7,161 bases of DNA from Spartobacteria bacterium (lineage in GTDB: Bacteria; Verrucomicrobiota; Verrucomicrobiia; Chthoniobacterales; UBA6821), in NCBI GenBank assembly GCA_947466005.1, contig CANIBV010000082.1, positions 1 to 7,161 on the forward strand, written 5' to 3'. This document shows, one piece after another, positions 1-4,902 of the stretch. Numbering within the stretch: the stretch's first letter is position 1; each line of letters starts with the position of its first letter. The notes beneath the pieces are model-generated. The model saw only the letters and a list, made by a program, of their open reading frames with translations, made no database searches and was not told where the DNA came from. Both the position numbers and the translations under genes were made by a program.

Positions 1-202
1 CAAAGTCGGGATCGGGTGCATCGCCGATGCCGCCGGTATCGATGATCTCGAAGGGCATCGGGCCCGTCTTGCAGATCCCGGCCAGACGATCGCGGGTCAC
101 GCCCGGCTGATCATGGACAATCGCAACCCTCCGTCCCATGAGGCGGTTGAAGAGGGAGGATTTCCCCACATTGGGGCGACCGACAATAGCGACTCGTCTC
201 AT
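1..202 (-). CDS. der: Ribosome-assembly GTPase Der (EngA), N-terminal part, cut by window edge
   Basis: This is the first 67 codons of Der, the tandem-domain GTPase that acts in assembly of the large ribosomal subunit. Visible in the first G domain are the P-loop GRPNVGKSS (residues 8-16), the switch I motif PGVTRD (33-38) and the G3 motif DTGG (55-58). The start ATG at 202 puts the beta strand RRVAIVG directly at the N-terminus, as in other Der proteins, so no longer start is needed. The second G domain and the KH-like domain lie beyond position 1. The gene follows pgsA on the same strand after 25 bases, which suggests co-transcription. There is no clear Shine-Dalgarno sequence in that spacer. 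The family call is firm; the rest of the gene cannot be judged from this window. Confidence 0.93.
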   Translation of the reverse strand, partial: MRRVAIVGRPNVGKSSLFNRLMGRRVAIVHDQPGVTRDRLAGICKTGPMPFEIIDTGGIGDAPDPDF

Positions 203-227
203 GAATAAAATGAAGTGTTGGCTCTGC

Positions 228-827
228 TCAGGAAGCAGACTGATCCGATGTTGTCACGGGAACGGTGTGTCCGCCATCCTGGAGTTGCTTGATGCCGGCG
301 GCGACATAGCCGATGCCGCTCAGAAGCGTGACTGCTCCAGAGACCCAGACCACCGGATCGCAGTGACTCCACTGCAGCATGACGACGGCAACGGTCAGCA
401 TCTGCAGGAAGGTGGAGGCCTTGCCCAACAGCGAGGGTTTCACTTCCAGGTGATCGTTCAGCAGTCGCAGGATGGCGCACCCGACCACAATGATGATGTC
501 ACGGGCGATCACGAGCACCGGGTACCACACGGGAAGTTCATAGGGCCATTTCGTGACGCTCAGGGTGATGATCGCCGTCAGCATCAGCCCCTTGTCGGCG
601 ATCGGATCCAGGATGGCACCGAGTCGGGACTTGAGGTGAAAGCGACGGGCCAACCAACCGTCGATCCCGTCGCTGAGTGCGGCGGTGAGGAAAACGGCGA
701 TCGTCGCCAATCGCAGATGCTCATCGGGATGCCCTGAGGCAACGGTCTTCCCGTAGTAGATTGCCAGCACGACAAAGACCGGGATCAGCAGGATCCTGAC
801 GATGGTGATCTGATTTGGGAGCGTCAT
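228..827 (-). CDS. pgsA: CDP-alcohol phosphatidyltransferase, PgsA-like
   Basis: This is a 199-residue integral membrane enzyme of the CDP-alcohol phosphatidyltransferase family, most like CDP-diacylglycerol--glycerol-3-phosphate 3-phosphatidyltransferase. That enzyme makes phosphatidylglycerophosphate, the precursor of phosphatidylglycerol and cardiolipin. The signature D-x2-D-G-x2-A-R-x8-G-x3-D-x3-D is intact: D53, D56, G57, A60, R61, G70, D74 and D78. Hydrophobic stretches at about 9-26, 41-52, 79-90, 98-118, 131-146 and 150-170 fit six membrane helices. The length is normal for PgsA. The reading frame is open well upstream, to 1172, but that extension is antisense to the synthase gene. 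The start at 827, giving MTLPNQITIVR, matches the usual N-terminus of the family. The purines before this start (GGCGGAAGG) directly abut the ATG and lie partly inside a hairpin. The closely following der suggests an operon. Substrate choice among CDP-alcohol enzymes is inferred, not proven. Confidence 0.88.
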   Translation of the reverse strand: MTLPNQITIVRILLIPVFVVLAIYYGKTVASGHPDEHLRLATIAVFLTAALSDGIDGWLARRFHLKSRLGAILDPIADKGLMLTAIITLSVTKWPYELPVWYPVLVIARDIIIVVGCAILRLLNDHLEVKPSLLGKASTFLQMLTVAVVMLQWSHCDPVVWVSGAVTLLSGIGYVAAGIKQLQDGGHTVPVTTSDQSAS

Positions 828-909
828 CCTTCCGCCACATTCCGTGGCGGAGGAAGAAGTTAAAAGCTGAAAGATATAGTAATGATGGATATTGGTACTC
901 CTCAGCCCC
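828..909. promoter_or_regulatory. Divergent intergenic region between pgsA and the synthase gene
   Basis: These 82 bases separate two head-to-head genes and should hold promoters for both directions. An AT-rich core at about 861-893 includes the plus-strand hexamer TATAGT (875-880). Read on the minus strand, the overlapping bases 876-881 give TACTAT. Either could act as a -10 element. I find no convincing -35 hexamer at the right spacing on either strand, so exact promoter positions are not supported. The pgsA-proximal end is occupied by the hairpin listed separately. Confidence 0.35.
831..851 (-). promoter_or_regulatory. Hairpin overlapping the pgsA ribosome-binding region
   Basis: This is a perfect 8-base-pair inverted repeat, TCCGCCAC with GTGGCGGA, around a 5-base loop. 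On the pgsA transcript it ends three bases before the ATG. The GGCGGA part of the only purine-rich stretch (GGCGGAAGG) therefore lies in the 3' arm of the stem. No T-run follows on either strand, so it is not an intrinsic terminator. A role in limiting translation of pgsA is inferred from position alone. Confidence 0.45.
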
Positions 910-1779
910 ATGGAATCATCAAACAACGCACTCAGCATCCCGCGCAGGCTACGGGGATCGGTGCGTCGGCGTTCCTCCAACCTTATCCCGGCACTTCTCC
1001 TGCTACCCGGAGACAGGCGTTCCGACGCACTCCTGTTTGGGGAATGGTGCCGACTGGTCGATGACATCGCCGATAACCGCTCCCTCGAAGTTTCCGAAAA
1101 ACGCTCGTCGCTGGAAGCCTGGCAGCTTGCAATCCAAAGCGGAAGCGGGCTTCCAGAAGATTTCCAAGACATGATCCGAAGGCGCAGTCTGGATCAAAAC
1201 CGCCTCTCTGAAATCGTCCTCGGCATGCTCATGGACGTGGGGAATACGGAGCAGAACCGCTACGCCAGCTTCGAGGAACTCCGCACCTACTGCCTGCGCG
1301 TGGCATCAGCCGTCGGTCTCCTCAGTACGCAGATCTTTGGAGCGCAGGGACCGGCGGTGGAGAGCTATGCCACGGATCTCGGCATTGCCATGCAACTCAC
1401 TAATATTCTCCGCGATGTCGCCGAGGATGCCGTAGTTTGTCGAATCTACCTGCCTCAGGAGGATCTGAGGCGCTTTGGAGTGATGGAGGAGGAAATCCTA
1501 AACGCCGATGGAGGCATACCCTCCCCCGCCATGACCCACCTGTTCAACCATCAGGCCGAGCGGGCGGACTCCTACTTCGCCAAGGCAGAGTCGGCTTGGT
1601 CGGAAATGACCGTCAATCAACGGCGCCTCATGCGTCCGGCACGCCTCATGAGTGCCATCTACAGGGACATCCTTCTGCAGATGCACCGCGACCGCTACGA
1701 TGTTTTTGCGAAGCGATACCGAGTGCCGATGGCGAAGAAGTTCCTGCTCCTGCTCCGGGTGATGACCGCAAGGAGCTGA
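910..1779 (+). CDS. Squalene/phytoene synthase family protein, HpnD-like
   Basis: This 289-residue prenyl transferase of the squalene/phytoene synthase family joins two C15 or C20 prenyl diphosphates head to head. The first aspartate motif is DDIAD (51-55). The second is QLTNILRDVAED (162-173). The conserved YCLRVASAVG (127-136) and YLP (180-182) blocks are also present. The C-terminal block MRPARLMSAIYRDIL (241-255) and the basic tail RVPMAKK resemble presqualene-diphosphate synthase HpnD more than plant-type phytoene synthase, so a squalene or hopanoid role is my preferred reading. Carotenoid synthesis remains possible. Unusual points are NLIP at 24-27, where SFY is common before the first motif, and CRIYLP where GR(I/L)YLP is usual. 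No partner genes (hpnC, hpnE, shc, crtI) lie in the window. The ATG at 910 was chosen; an in-frame TTG at 892 would add six residues, and neither has a clear Shine-Dalgarno sequence. Confidence 0.85.
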   Translation: MESSNNALSIPRRLRGSVRRRSSNLIPALLLLPGDRRSDALLFGEWCRLVDDIADNRSLEVSEKRSSLEAWQLAIQSGSGLPEDFQDMIRRRSLDQNRLSEIVLGMLMDVGNTEQNRYASFEELRTYCLRVASAVGLLSTQIFGAQGPAVESYATDLGIAMQLTNILRDVAEDAVVCRIYLPQEDLRRFGVMEEEILNADGGIPSPAMTHLFNHQAERADSYFAKAESAWSEMTVNQRRLMRPARLMSAIYRDILLQMHRDRYDVFAKRYRVPMAKKFLLLLRVMTARS

Positions 1780-1796
1780 GACCGAGGAATGGATCC

Positions 1797-1820
1797 CGCA
1801 GAGGCGCGGAGGCGCAGAGG
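1797..1820. repeat. Three tandem copies of an 8-base unit, CGCRGAGG
   Basis: CGCAGAGG, CGCGGAGG and CGCAGAGG follow one another without spacing, 17 bases after the synthase stop codon. The units differ only at the fourth base. The motif resembles the CGCAGAG-type dispersed intergenic repeats I recall from several GC-rich environmental bacteria, but only this one cluster occurs in the window. It lies outside both flanking genes, in the convergent intergenic region. Confidence 0.6.
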
Positions 1821-1831
1821 ATTCAGAAGAC

Positions 1832-1870
1832 AAAAAAGCCCGTCACCCTTTTTCGGGAGACGGGCCTTTC
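1832..1870. terminator. Bidirectional rho-independent terminator between convergent genes
   Basis: The stem GCCCGTC (1838-1844) pairs with GACGGGC (1859-1865). It continues, after an A/A mismatch, as CCC (1846-1848) with GGG (1855-1857) around the loop TTTTTC. On the minus strand the hairpin is followed by six T residues (the A-run 1832-1837) and lies 33 bases after the stop of the PEP-CTERM gene, a good intrinsic terminator. On the plus strand only CTTTC follows, a weaker version serving the synthase gene 58 bases upstream. Confidence 0.8.
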
Positions 1871-1897
1871 AGATTATATGCTTCTTAGCTAATGAGC

Positions 1898-2830
1898 TCA
1901 GGCCATCTTCCGGCGGTAGGCGATCACCAGCGCAAGCGCACCGAGGCCGAAGAGGGCGTAGGTGGAGGGTTCGGGGATGACAACGCTGGCAACACGGAAG
2001 CCAATGTTTACGTAATTATCAGTGCTCGGTCCGAAACTAGAGCGGGTCGAGGAATCGAGAGCATCACTGGAGCCGCCATACCAGTAACCACCTCGAACCA
2101 TGCGTTGATCACCCACATTGTCGTTTGTGCCATCCGAGGAGCTTTCCTGCCATTCCTGCATATTCCCTCCCTGACCCATCGTCCCGTAGGAGCTACGTCC
2201 TCCAGCTTGATAGATAGAAGCGGGTCCTTGGCCCCAAGCTTGGTTGTAGACAGCCGTCCCTGAGGCGGTTCCGCTTGTAACAGCCGTAGGGGCTGTATCG
2301 CTGGCGGTTGGATAAAGATAATAACCTCTTCCGACACTCTTACCGAAAGCCGCCTTGTAGAACTCATTCTCGCTAGGCAGGAAATACTTGGCCAGTGAGT
2401 TGCGGTATTGGTTATTCGCATCAGAGCTGGCATTGCCCACTGTCCAGAGGGCCATGCTCCAGGTGCTGCCACTCCAGGTGAGGTTGTAAGCAGGTGCGAA
2501 TCCCTTGGAGGTGTTGAGCCAGTTCACAAAAGCTGCCGACTCATACCAGCTCATGTTAGCCGCTGGCTTGTCACCGCCCCACCCTCCTGCGGTGACATGA
2601 GCCAAACCTGAAGCAACAGCGGAATTCAACTGGTTCTGGGAGATCTCGTAGGTTCCGATCCGATAAGAATAACCGACCGAGCCATAGCCGGTGGTGTCGG
2701 CGGCGTTGCCGGCATTACCGATCGTGGTGAAGTCGAGGGTGAACTGATTGGCCCCCGTTCCGAAGGTATCGGCATGGGCGGTGAGGCTGATGCCAGCAAG
2801 GATCGCGGTGGCAAGTAGAAGCTTCTTCAT
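1898..2830 (-). CDS. PEP-CTERM-sorted exported protein with FGE-sulfatase (SUMF1-like) domain
   Basis: This is a 310-residue secreted protein. It has a Sec signal peptide (residues 1-20, probable cleavage after AHA), a central formylglycine-generating-enzyme/SUMF1-like fold, and a PEP-CTERM tail. The tail is PEPST at 286-290, a hydrophobic helix at about 291-304 and the basic end RRK (306-308). This tail is recognised and removed by exosortase in bacteria that make extracellular polysaccharide. Fold landmarks are YEISQNQ (61-67), NMSWYESAAFVNWLN (92-106), FLPSENEFYKAA (150-161), GNMQEWQES (222-230), VRGGYW (245-250) and the ending NIGFRVA (275-281). The protein contains no cysteine, so it cannot carry the cysteine-based formylglycine chemistry of true FGE; a structural or binding role at the cell surface is inferred. 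Start at 2830 is fixed by the signal peptide, though no Shine-Dalgarno sequence is seen. It is likely monocistronic, ending at the shared terminator. No exosortase lies in the window. Confidence 0.87.
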   Translation of the reverse strand: MKKLLLATAILAGISLTAHADTFGTGANQFTLDFTTIGNAGNAADTTGYGSVGYSYRIGTYEISQNQLNSAVASGLAHVTAGGWGGDKPAANMSWYESAAFVNWLNTSKGFAPAYNLTWSGSTWSMALWTVGNASSDANNQYRNSLAKYFLPSENEFYKAAFGKSVGRGYYLYPTASDTAPTAVTSGTASGTAVYNQAWGQGPASIYQAGGRSSYGTMGQGGNMQEWQESSSDGTNDNVGDQRMVRGGYWYGGSSDALDSSTRSSFGPSTDNYVNIGFRVASVVIPEPSTYALFGLGALALVIAYRRKMA

Positions 2831-3130
2831 GAGGTTGGAAGTTGGTCAGTGGGCCGATGAGATCAAGGAGACTTTGAAGAGTTCACCCCCCCCGTCAACC
2901 CTTTTTGGAGGAAATATGTAAAGATTTCGTCATGGAATCTTGGAATGATGGTGGAGGGGATGACCTCTCCCTCGCTGTCCTTTCTCCTCACCTCTGCGAT
3001 TGCTGGCCCGGCCGTTGCTTCGCATTTGAACTCAGGCTTTCCCAAGCCACTCGCCCCTATCGGGGCTGCTTCGCAGTTCTATCAGCTCCCGCCAGTCGCT
3101 GATTTGTTACGGCTGCGGGAAAATCTCCTC
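2831..3130. other. 300-base intergenic region between ubiD and the PEP-CTERM gene
   Basis: I find no convincing gene here. Open frames exist on both strands, but the minus-strand one starts with TTG and resembles no family, and a plus-strand one is mostly antisense to ubiD. Contents, read in the direction of transcription (minus): three small hairpins after the ubiD stop (3035-3076), then an imperfect direct repeat of G-Y-TGCTTCGCA (3014-3024 and 3065-3075). Next comes a TTGACG hexamer (2893-2898) adjoining a run of eight G (C8 at 2886-2893 on the plus strand). The 5' leader of the PEP-CTERM gene follows. The promoter of that gene must lie here, but no good -10 element can be placed. Confidence 0.5.
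3035..3076 (-). other. Cluster of three short hairpins downstream of ubiD
   Basis: Three consecutive inverted repeats are present. GGCTT/AAGCC spans 3035-3048 with a 4-base loop. GCCCC/GGGGC spans 3053-3066 with a 4-base loop. CTGC/GCAG spans 3066-3076 with a 3-base loop and shares one base with the previous stem. The cluster begins 54 bases past the ubiD stop codon. No T-run follows on the minus strand, so this is not a standard intrinsic terminator. It may stabilise the 3' end of the mRNA or assist factor-dependent termination. Confidence 0.35.
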
Positions 3131-4609
3131 CTATCCCTTGAACCCATCTGCCCAGGCCTTGGTCTCTGGATCCATCTTCACAAGATCGGGCCAACCGCGG
3201 GTGTAGCCTTCGCCCGGGATCTTCTTCGTCGCGTCGAATCCCATGTGGCTGCCCATGTTCGGAACGGTCGGCGCGTGGTCGAGGCTGTCCATGGGGTTCT
3301 TGGTGAAGGTGCTGTCGCGCTGGGGGTCGGTGTTGGCCATCCAGCGGAAGAGGACCTCGGAGGTGTTCTGCACGTCGCAGTCCTCGTCCACCACCACGAT
3401 GTACTTGGCGAACATCATCTGCCCCATGCCCCAGAGTCCGTGCATGACCTTGAAGGCCTGCCACGGGTACTGCTTCCTGATGGAGACGAAGACGAGGTTG
3501 TGGAAGGTCCCCTCGGCTGGGAGCGCCATGTCGACGATCTCGGGGAAGTTCATCTTAAAGATCGGCAGGAAGATCCTGACACTCGCCTGCCCCATGTAGA
3601 AATCCTCCATCGGGGGAATTCCGACGATCGTGCAGGGATAGATAGCCTCCTTCCTATGGGTGATGGCCGTCACGTGGAAAACAGGATAGTCATCCACGGG
3701 AGTGTAGAAGCCGGTGTGATCACCGAAAGGTCCCTCAGCTCGCATCTCGCCCGGTTGGACATACCCCTCGATCACGAAGTCACTCTCGGCCGGGACCTCC
3801 AGCGGTTGGGTCACGCACTTGACGAGGTCGACCGACTTCTTACGGGCAAACCCTGCGAAGAGGATCTCGTCGATGCCATCGGGTAGCGGTGCCGTGGCGG
3901 CCAGCGTGAAGGCCGGATCACCACCGAGGCAGATGGCAACGGGCATCTTCTCGCCGCGCTCATAGTAACGCTTGCCGTGGCGCGCACCGACCTTGTGGAC
4001 CTGCCAGTGCATACCGGTGGTCGCGCCGTCGTAGATCTGGATGCGGTACATGCCGACATTCCTCTCACCGGTGTCGGGGTCCTTGGTGTACACGGTCGGC
4101 AGCGTGATGAAGCGCCCGCCGTCCTGGGGCCAGCACTTGAGGATCGGCAGGTGGTCGAGCGTGAACAGTTCGCCCTCGCCTCCCCCTTCACCTTTACCAA
4201 GGAGGTTCACGACCTCCTGACAGGGGGCGCTTTTCACCGAACGGGGGCGGGCATGGATGAGATCGATGCCGTTGCGTAGGAGTTTCAGCGCATCCTTGAA
4301 GCTCTTCGGCGGCTTCGCCTTCATCAGGAACTCCAGCTGGGATGCGAGCTGATCGACGGACTCCAAGCCGAGCGCCATCGCCATGCGGCGCTTGGAGCCG
4401 AGGGCGTTTATCGCGAGGGGGAATGCGGAGACCTTCCCATTAATCGTCGGCTTCTCAAAGAGGAGGGCCTTGCCACCTCCAGGGGACTTCATTTCACGGT
4501 TCGCGATCTCGGTGATCTGGAGCTCAGTGGCCACGGGCTCGCTGATGCGGCGGAGTTCCCCCGCGTCTTCGAGGGCCTTCAGGAATGCGGCGTAGGATGG
4601 ATAGGCCAT
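3131..4609 (-). CDS. ubiD: UbiD-family prenylated-FMN-dependent decarboxylase
   Basis: This 492-residue decarboxylase has close to the usual UbiD length. The family uses prenylated FMN, made by UbiX, plus a divalent metal and potassium to (de)carboxylate aromatic or alpha,beta-unsaturated acids. UbiD itself acts on 4-hydroxy-3-polyprenylbenzoate. Visible blocks are the N-terminal FLKALEDAGELRRI (9-22), the NVGMYRIQ block (184-191), MHWQVHKVGARHG (200-212), PLPDGIDEILFAG (241-253) and EGPFGDHTGFY (292-302). By my alignment from memory, N184, H205 and E248 correspond to the metal/cofactor ligands of E. coli UbiD. The C-terminal MGSHMGFDATKK and the WPDLV region are also typical. The start at 4609 has a good Shine-Dalgarno sequence, AGGTGA, six bases upstream (TCACCT at 4616-4621 on the plus strand). 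UbiX is not in the window. In an organism that makes menaquinone the substrate may be a menaquinone precursor rather than a ubiquinone one; that is inference. Confidence 0.93.
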   Translation of the reverse strand: MAYPSYAAFLKALEDAGELRRISEPVATELQITEIANREMKSPGGGKALLFEKPTINGKVSAFPLAINALGSKRRMAMALGLESVDQLASQLEFLMKAKPPKSFKDALKLLRNGIDLIHARPRSVKSAPCQEVVNLLGKGEGGGEGELFTLDHLPILKCWPQDGGRFITLPTVYTKDPDTGERNVGMYRIQIYDGATTGMHWQVHKVGARHGKRYYERGEKMPVAICLGGDPAFTLAATAPLPDGIDEILFAGFARKKSVDLVKCVTQPLEVPAESDFVIEGYVQPGEMRAEGPFGDHTGFYTPVDDYPVFHVTAITHRKEAIYPCTIVGIPPMEDFYMGQASVRIFLPIFKMNFPEIVDMALPAEGTFHNLVFVSIRKQYPWQAFKVMHGLWGMGQMMFAKYIVVVDEDCDVQNTSEVLFRWMANTDPQRDSTFTKNPMDSLDHAPTVPNMGSHMGFDATKKIPGEGYTRGWPDLVKMDPETKAWADGFKG

Positions 4610-4696
4610 GGGGTGTCACCTATCAGAATGAACGGCATCCTCAGGAAAGTCACAAAAAAGATTGATCAACGCGTGAATGCGTAGAAGATTACCACC

Positions 4697-4714
4697 CCTC
4701 GGAGTTCTCCGAGG
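4697..4714 (+). promoter_or_regulatory. Perfect inverted repeat in the leader of tRNA-Asp
   Basis: CCTCGGAG and CTCCGAGG form a perfect 8-base-pair palindrome around TT, ending seven bases before the mature 5' end of the tRNA. It may be a stem in the precursor leader, although a 2-base loop would force the innermost pair open. It could instead be a protein-binding operator between divergent ubiD and the tRNA. Bases 4700-4706 (CGGAGTT) are also exactly complementary to the tRNA 3' end, AACTCCG (4789-4795). Confidence 0.4.
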
Positions 4715-4721
4715 CATCCCT

Positions 4722-4795
4722 GGAGTTGTAGCTCAATTGGTCAGAGCACCGCCCTGTCACGGCGGGGGTTGCGGGTTCGAGCCCCGTCAACTCCG
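4722..4795 (+). tRNA. tRNA-Asp (anticodon GTC)
   Basis: A complete cloverleaf of 74 bases. The acceptor stem GGAGTTG (4722-4728) pairs perfectly with CAACTCC (4788-4794). The D arm is GCTC/GAGC (4731-4734 with 4744-4747). The anticodon stem CCGCC/GGCGG (4749-4753 with 4761-4765) holds the loop CTGTCAC, with anticodon GTC at 4756-4758. The T arm GCGGG/CCCGT encloses TTCGAGC (4776-4782) and ends in one G-T wobble. The discriminator base is G4795, as expected for Asp. The CCA end is not encoded and must be added enzymatically. A T-rich stretch follows at 4801-4816, without an evident hairpin other than the tRNA itself. It lies between the minus-strand ubiD and the channel gene, transcribed opposite to both. 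Confidence 0.97.
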
Positions 4796-4869
4796 GTGGG
4801 ATTTTTATAAGTTTTAGGCAATGCGGTATGGGGAAAGATTAGGCTTCCTCTCCTTGGAAAACCTTCGGC

Positions 4870-4892
4870 CCGATTACCTGTTGCCGATTACC
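4870..4892. repeat. 9-base direct repeat, CCGATTACC, after the channel gene
   Basis: Two exact copies of CCGATTACC (4870-4878 and 4884-4892) are separated by TGTTG, a 14-base period. They start 11 bases past the stop codon of the ion-channel gene. No function can be assigned. The spacing is longer than one helical turn, and chance duplication is possible. Confidence 0.4.
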
Positions 4893-4902
4893 CATCCTCC
4901 GA

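Noticed and set aside
828..1172. Upstream extension of the pgsA reading frame
   Set aside because: The extra 115 residues are Ser/Arg-rich, antisense to the synthase gene and absent from PgsA proteins; the family N-terminus begins at 827.
2863..3045. 60-codon minus-strand frame between ubiD and the PEP-CTERM gene
   Set aside because: It starts with TTG without a Shine-Dalgarno sequence, overlaps the hairpin cluster and the G8 tract, and shows no recognisable features.
2945..3886. Long plus-strand open frame opposite the 3' part of ubiD
   Set aside because: It is the antisense of a well-recognised UbiD coding sequence in a GC-rich genome; the His-, Glu- and Val-rich translation matches no family I know.
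4662..4690. Possible tRNA-Asp promoter, TTGATC with AAGATT at 17-base spacing
   Set aside because: The -10 hexamer matches the consensus at only three of six positions, and TTGATCAA is a palindrome that could appear as a -35 element on either strand. Too weak to call.
4722..4795. tRNA-Asp as an integration site for a mobile element
   Set aside because: No integrase gene and no second copy of the tRNA 3' end are present in the window.
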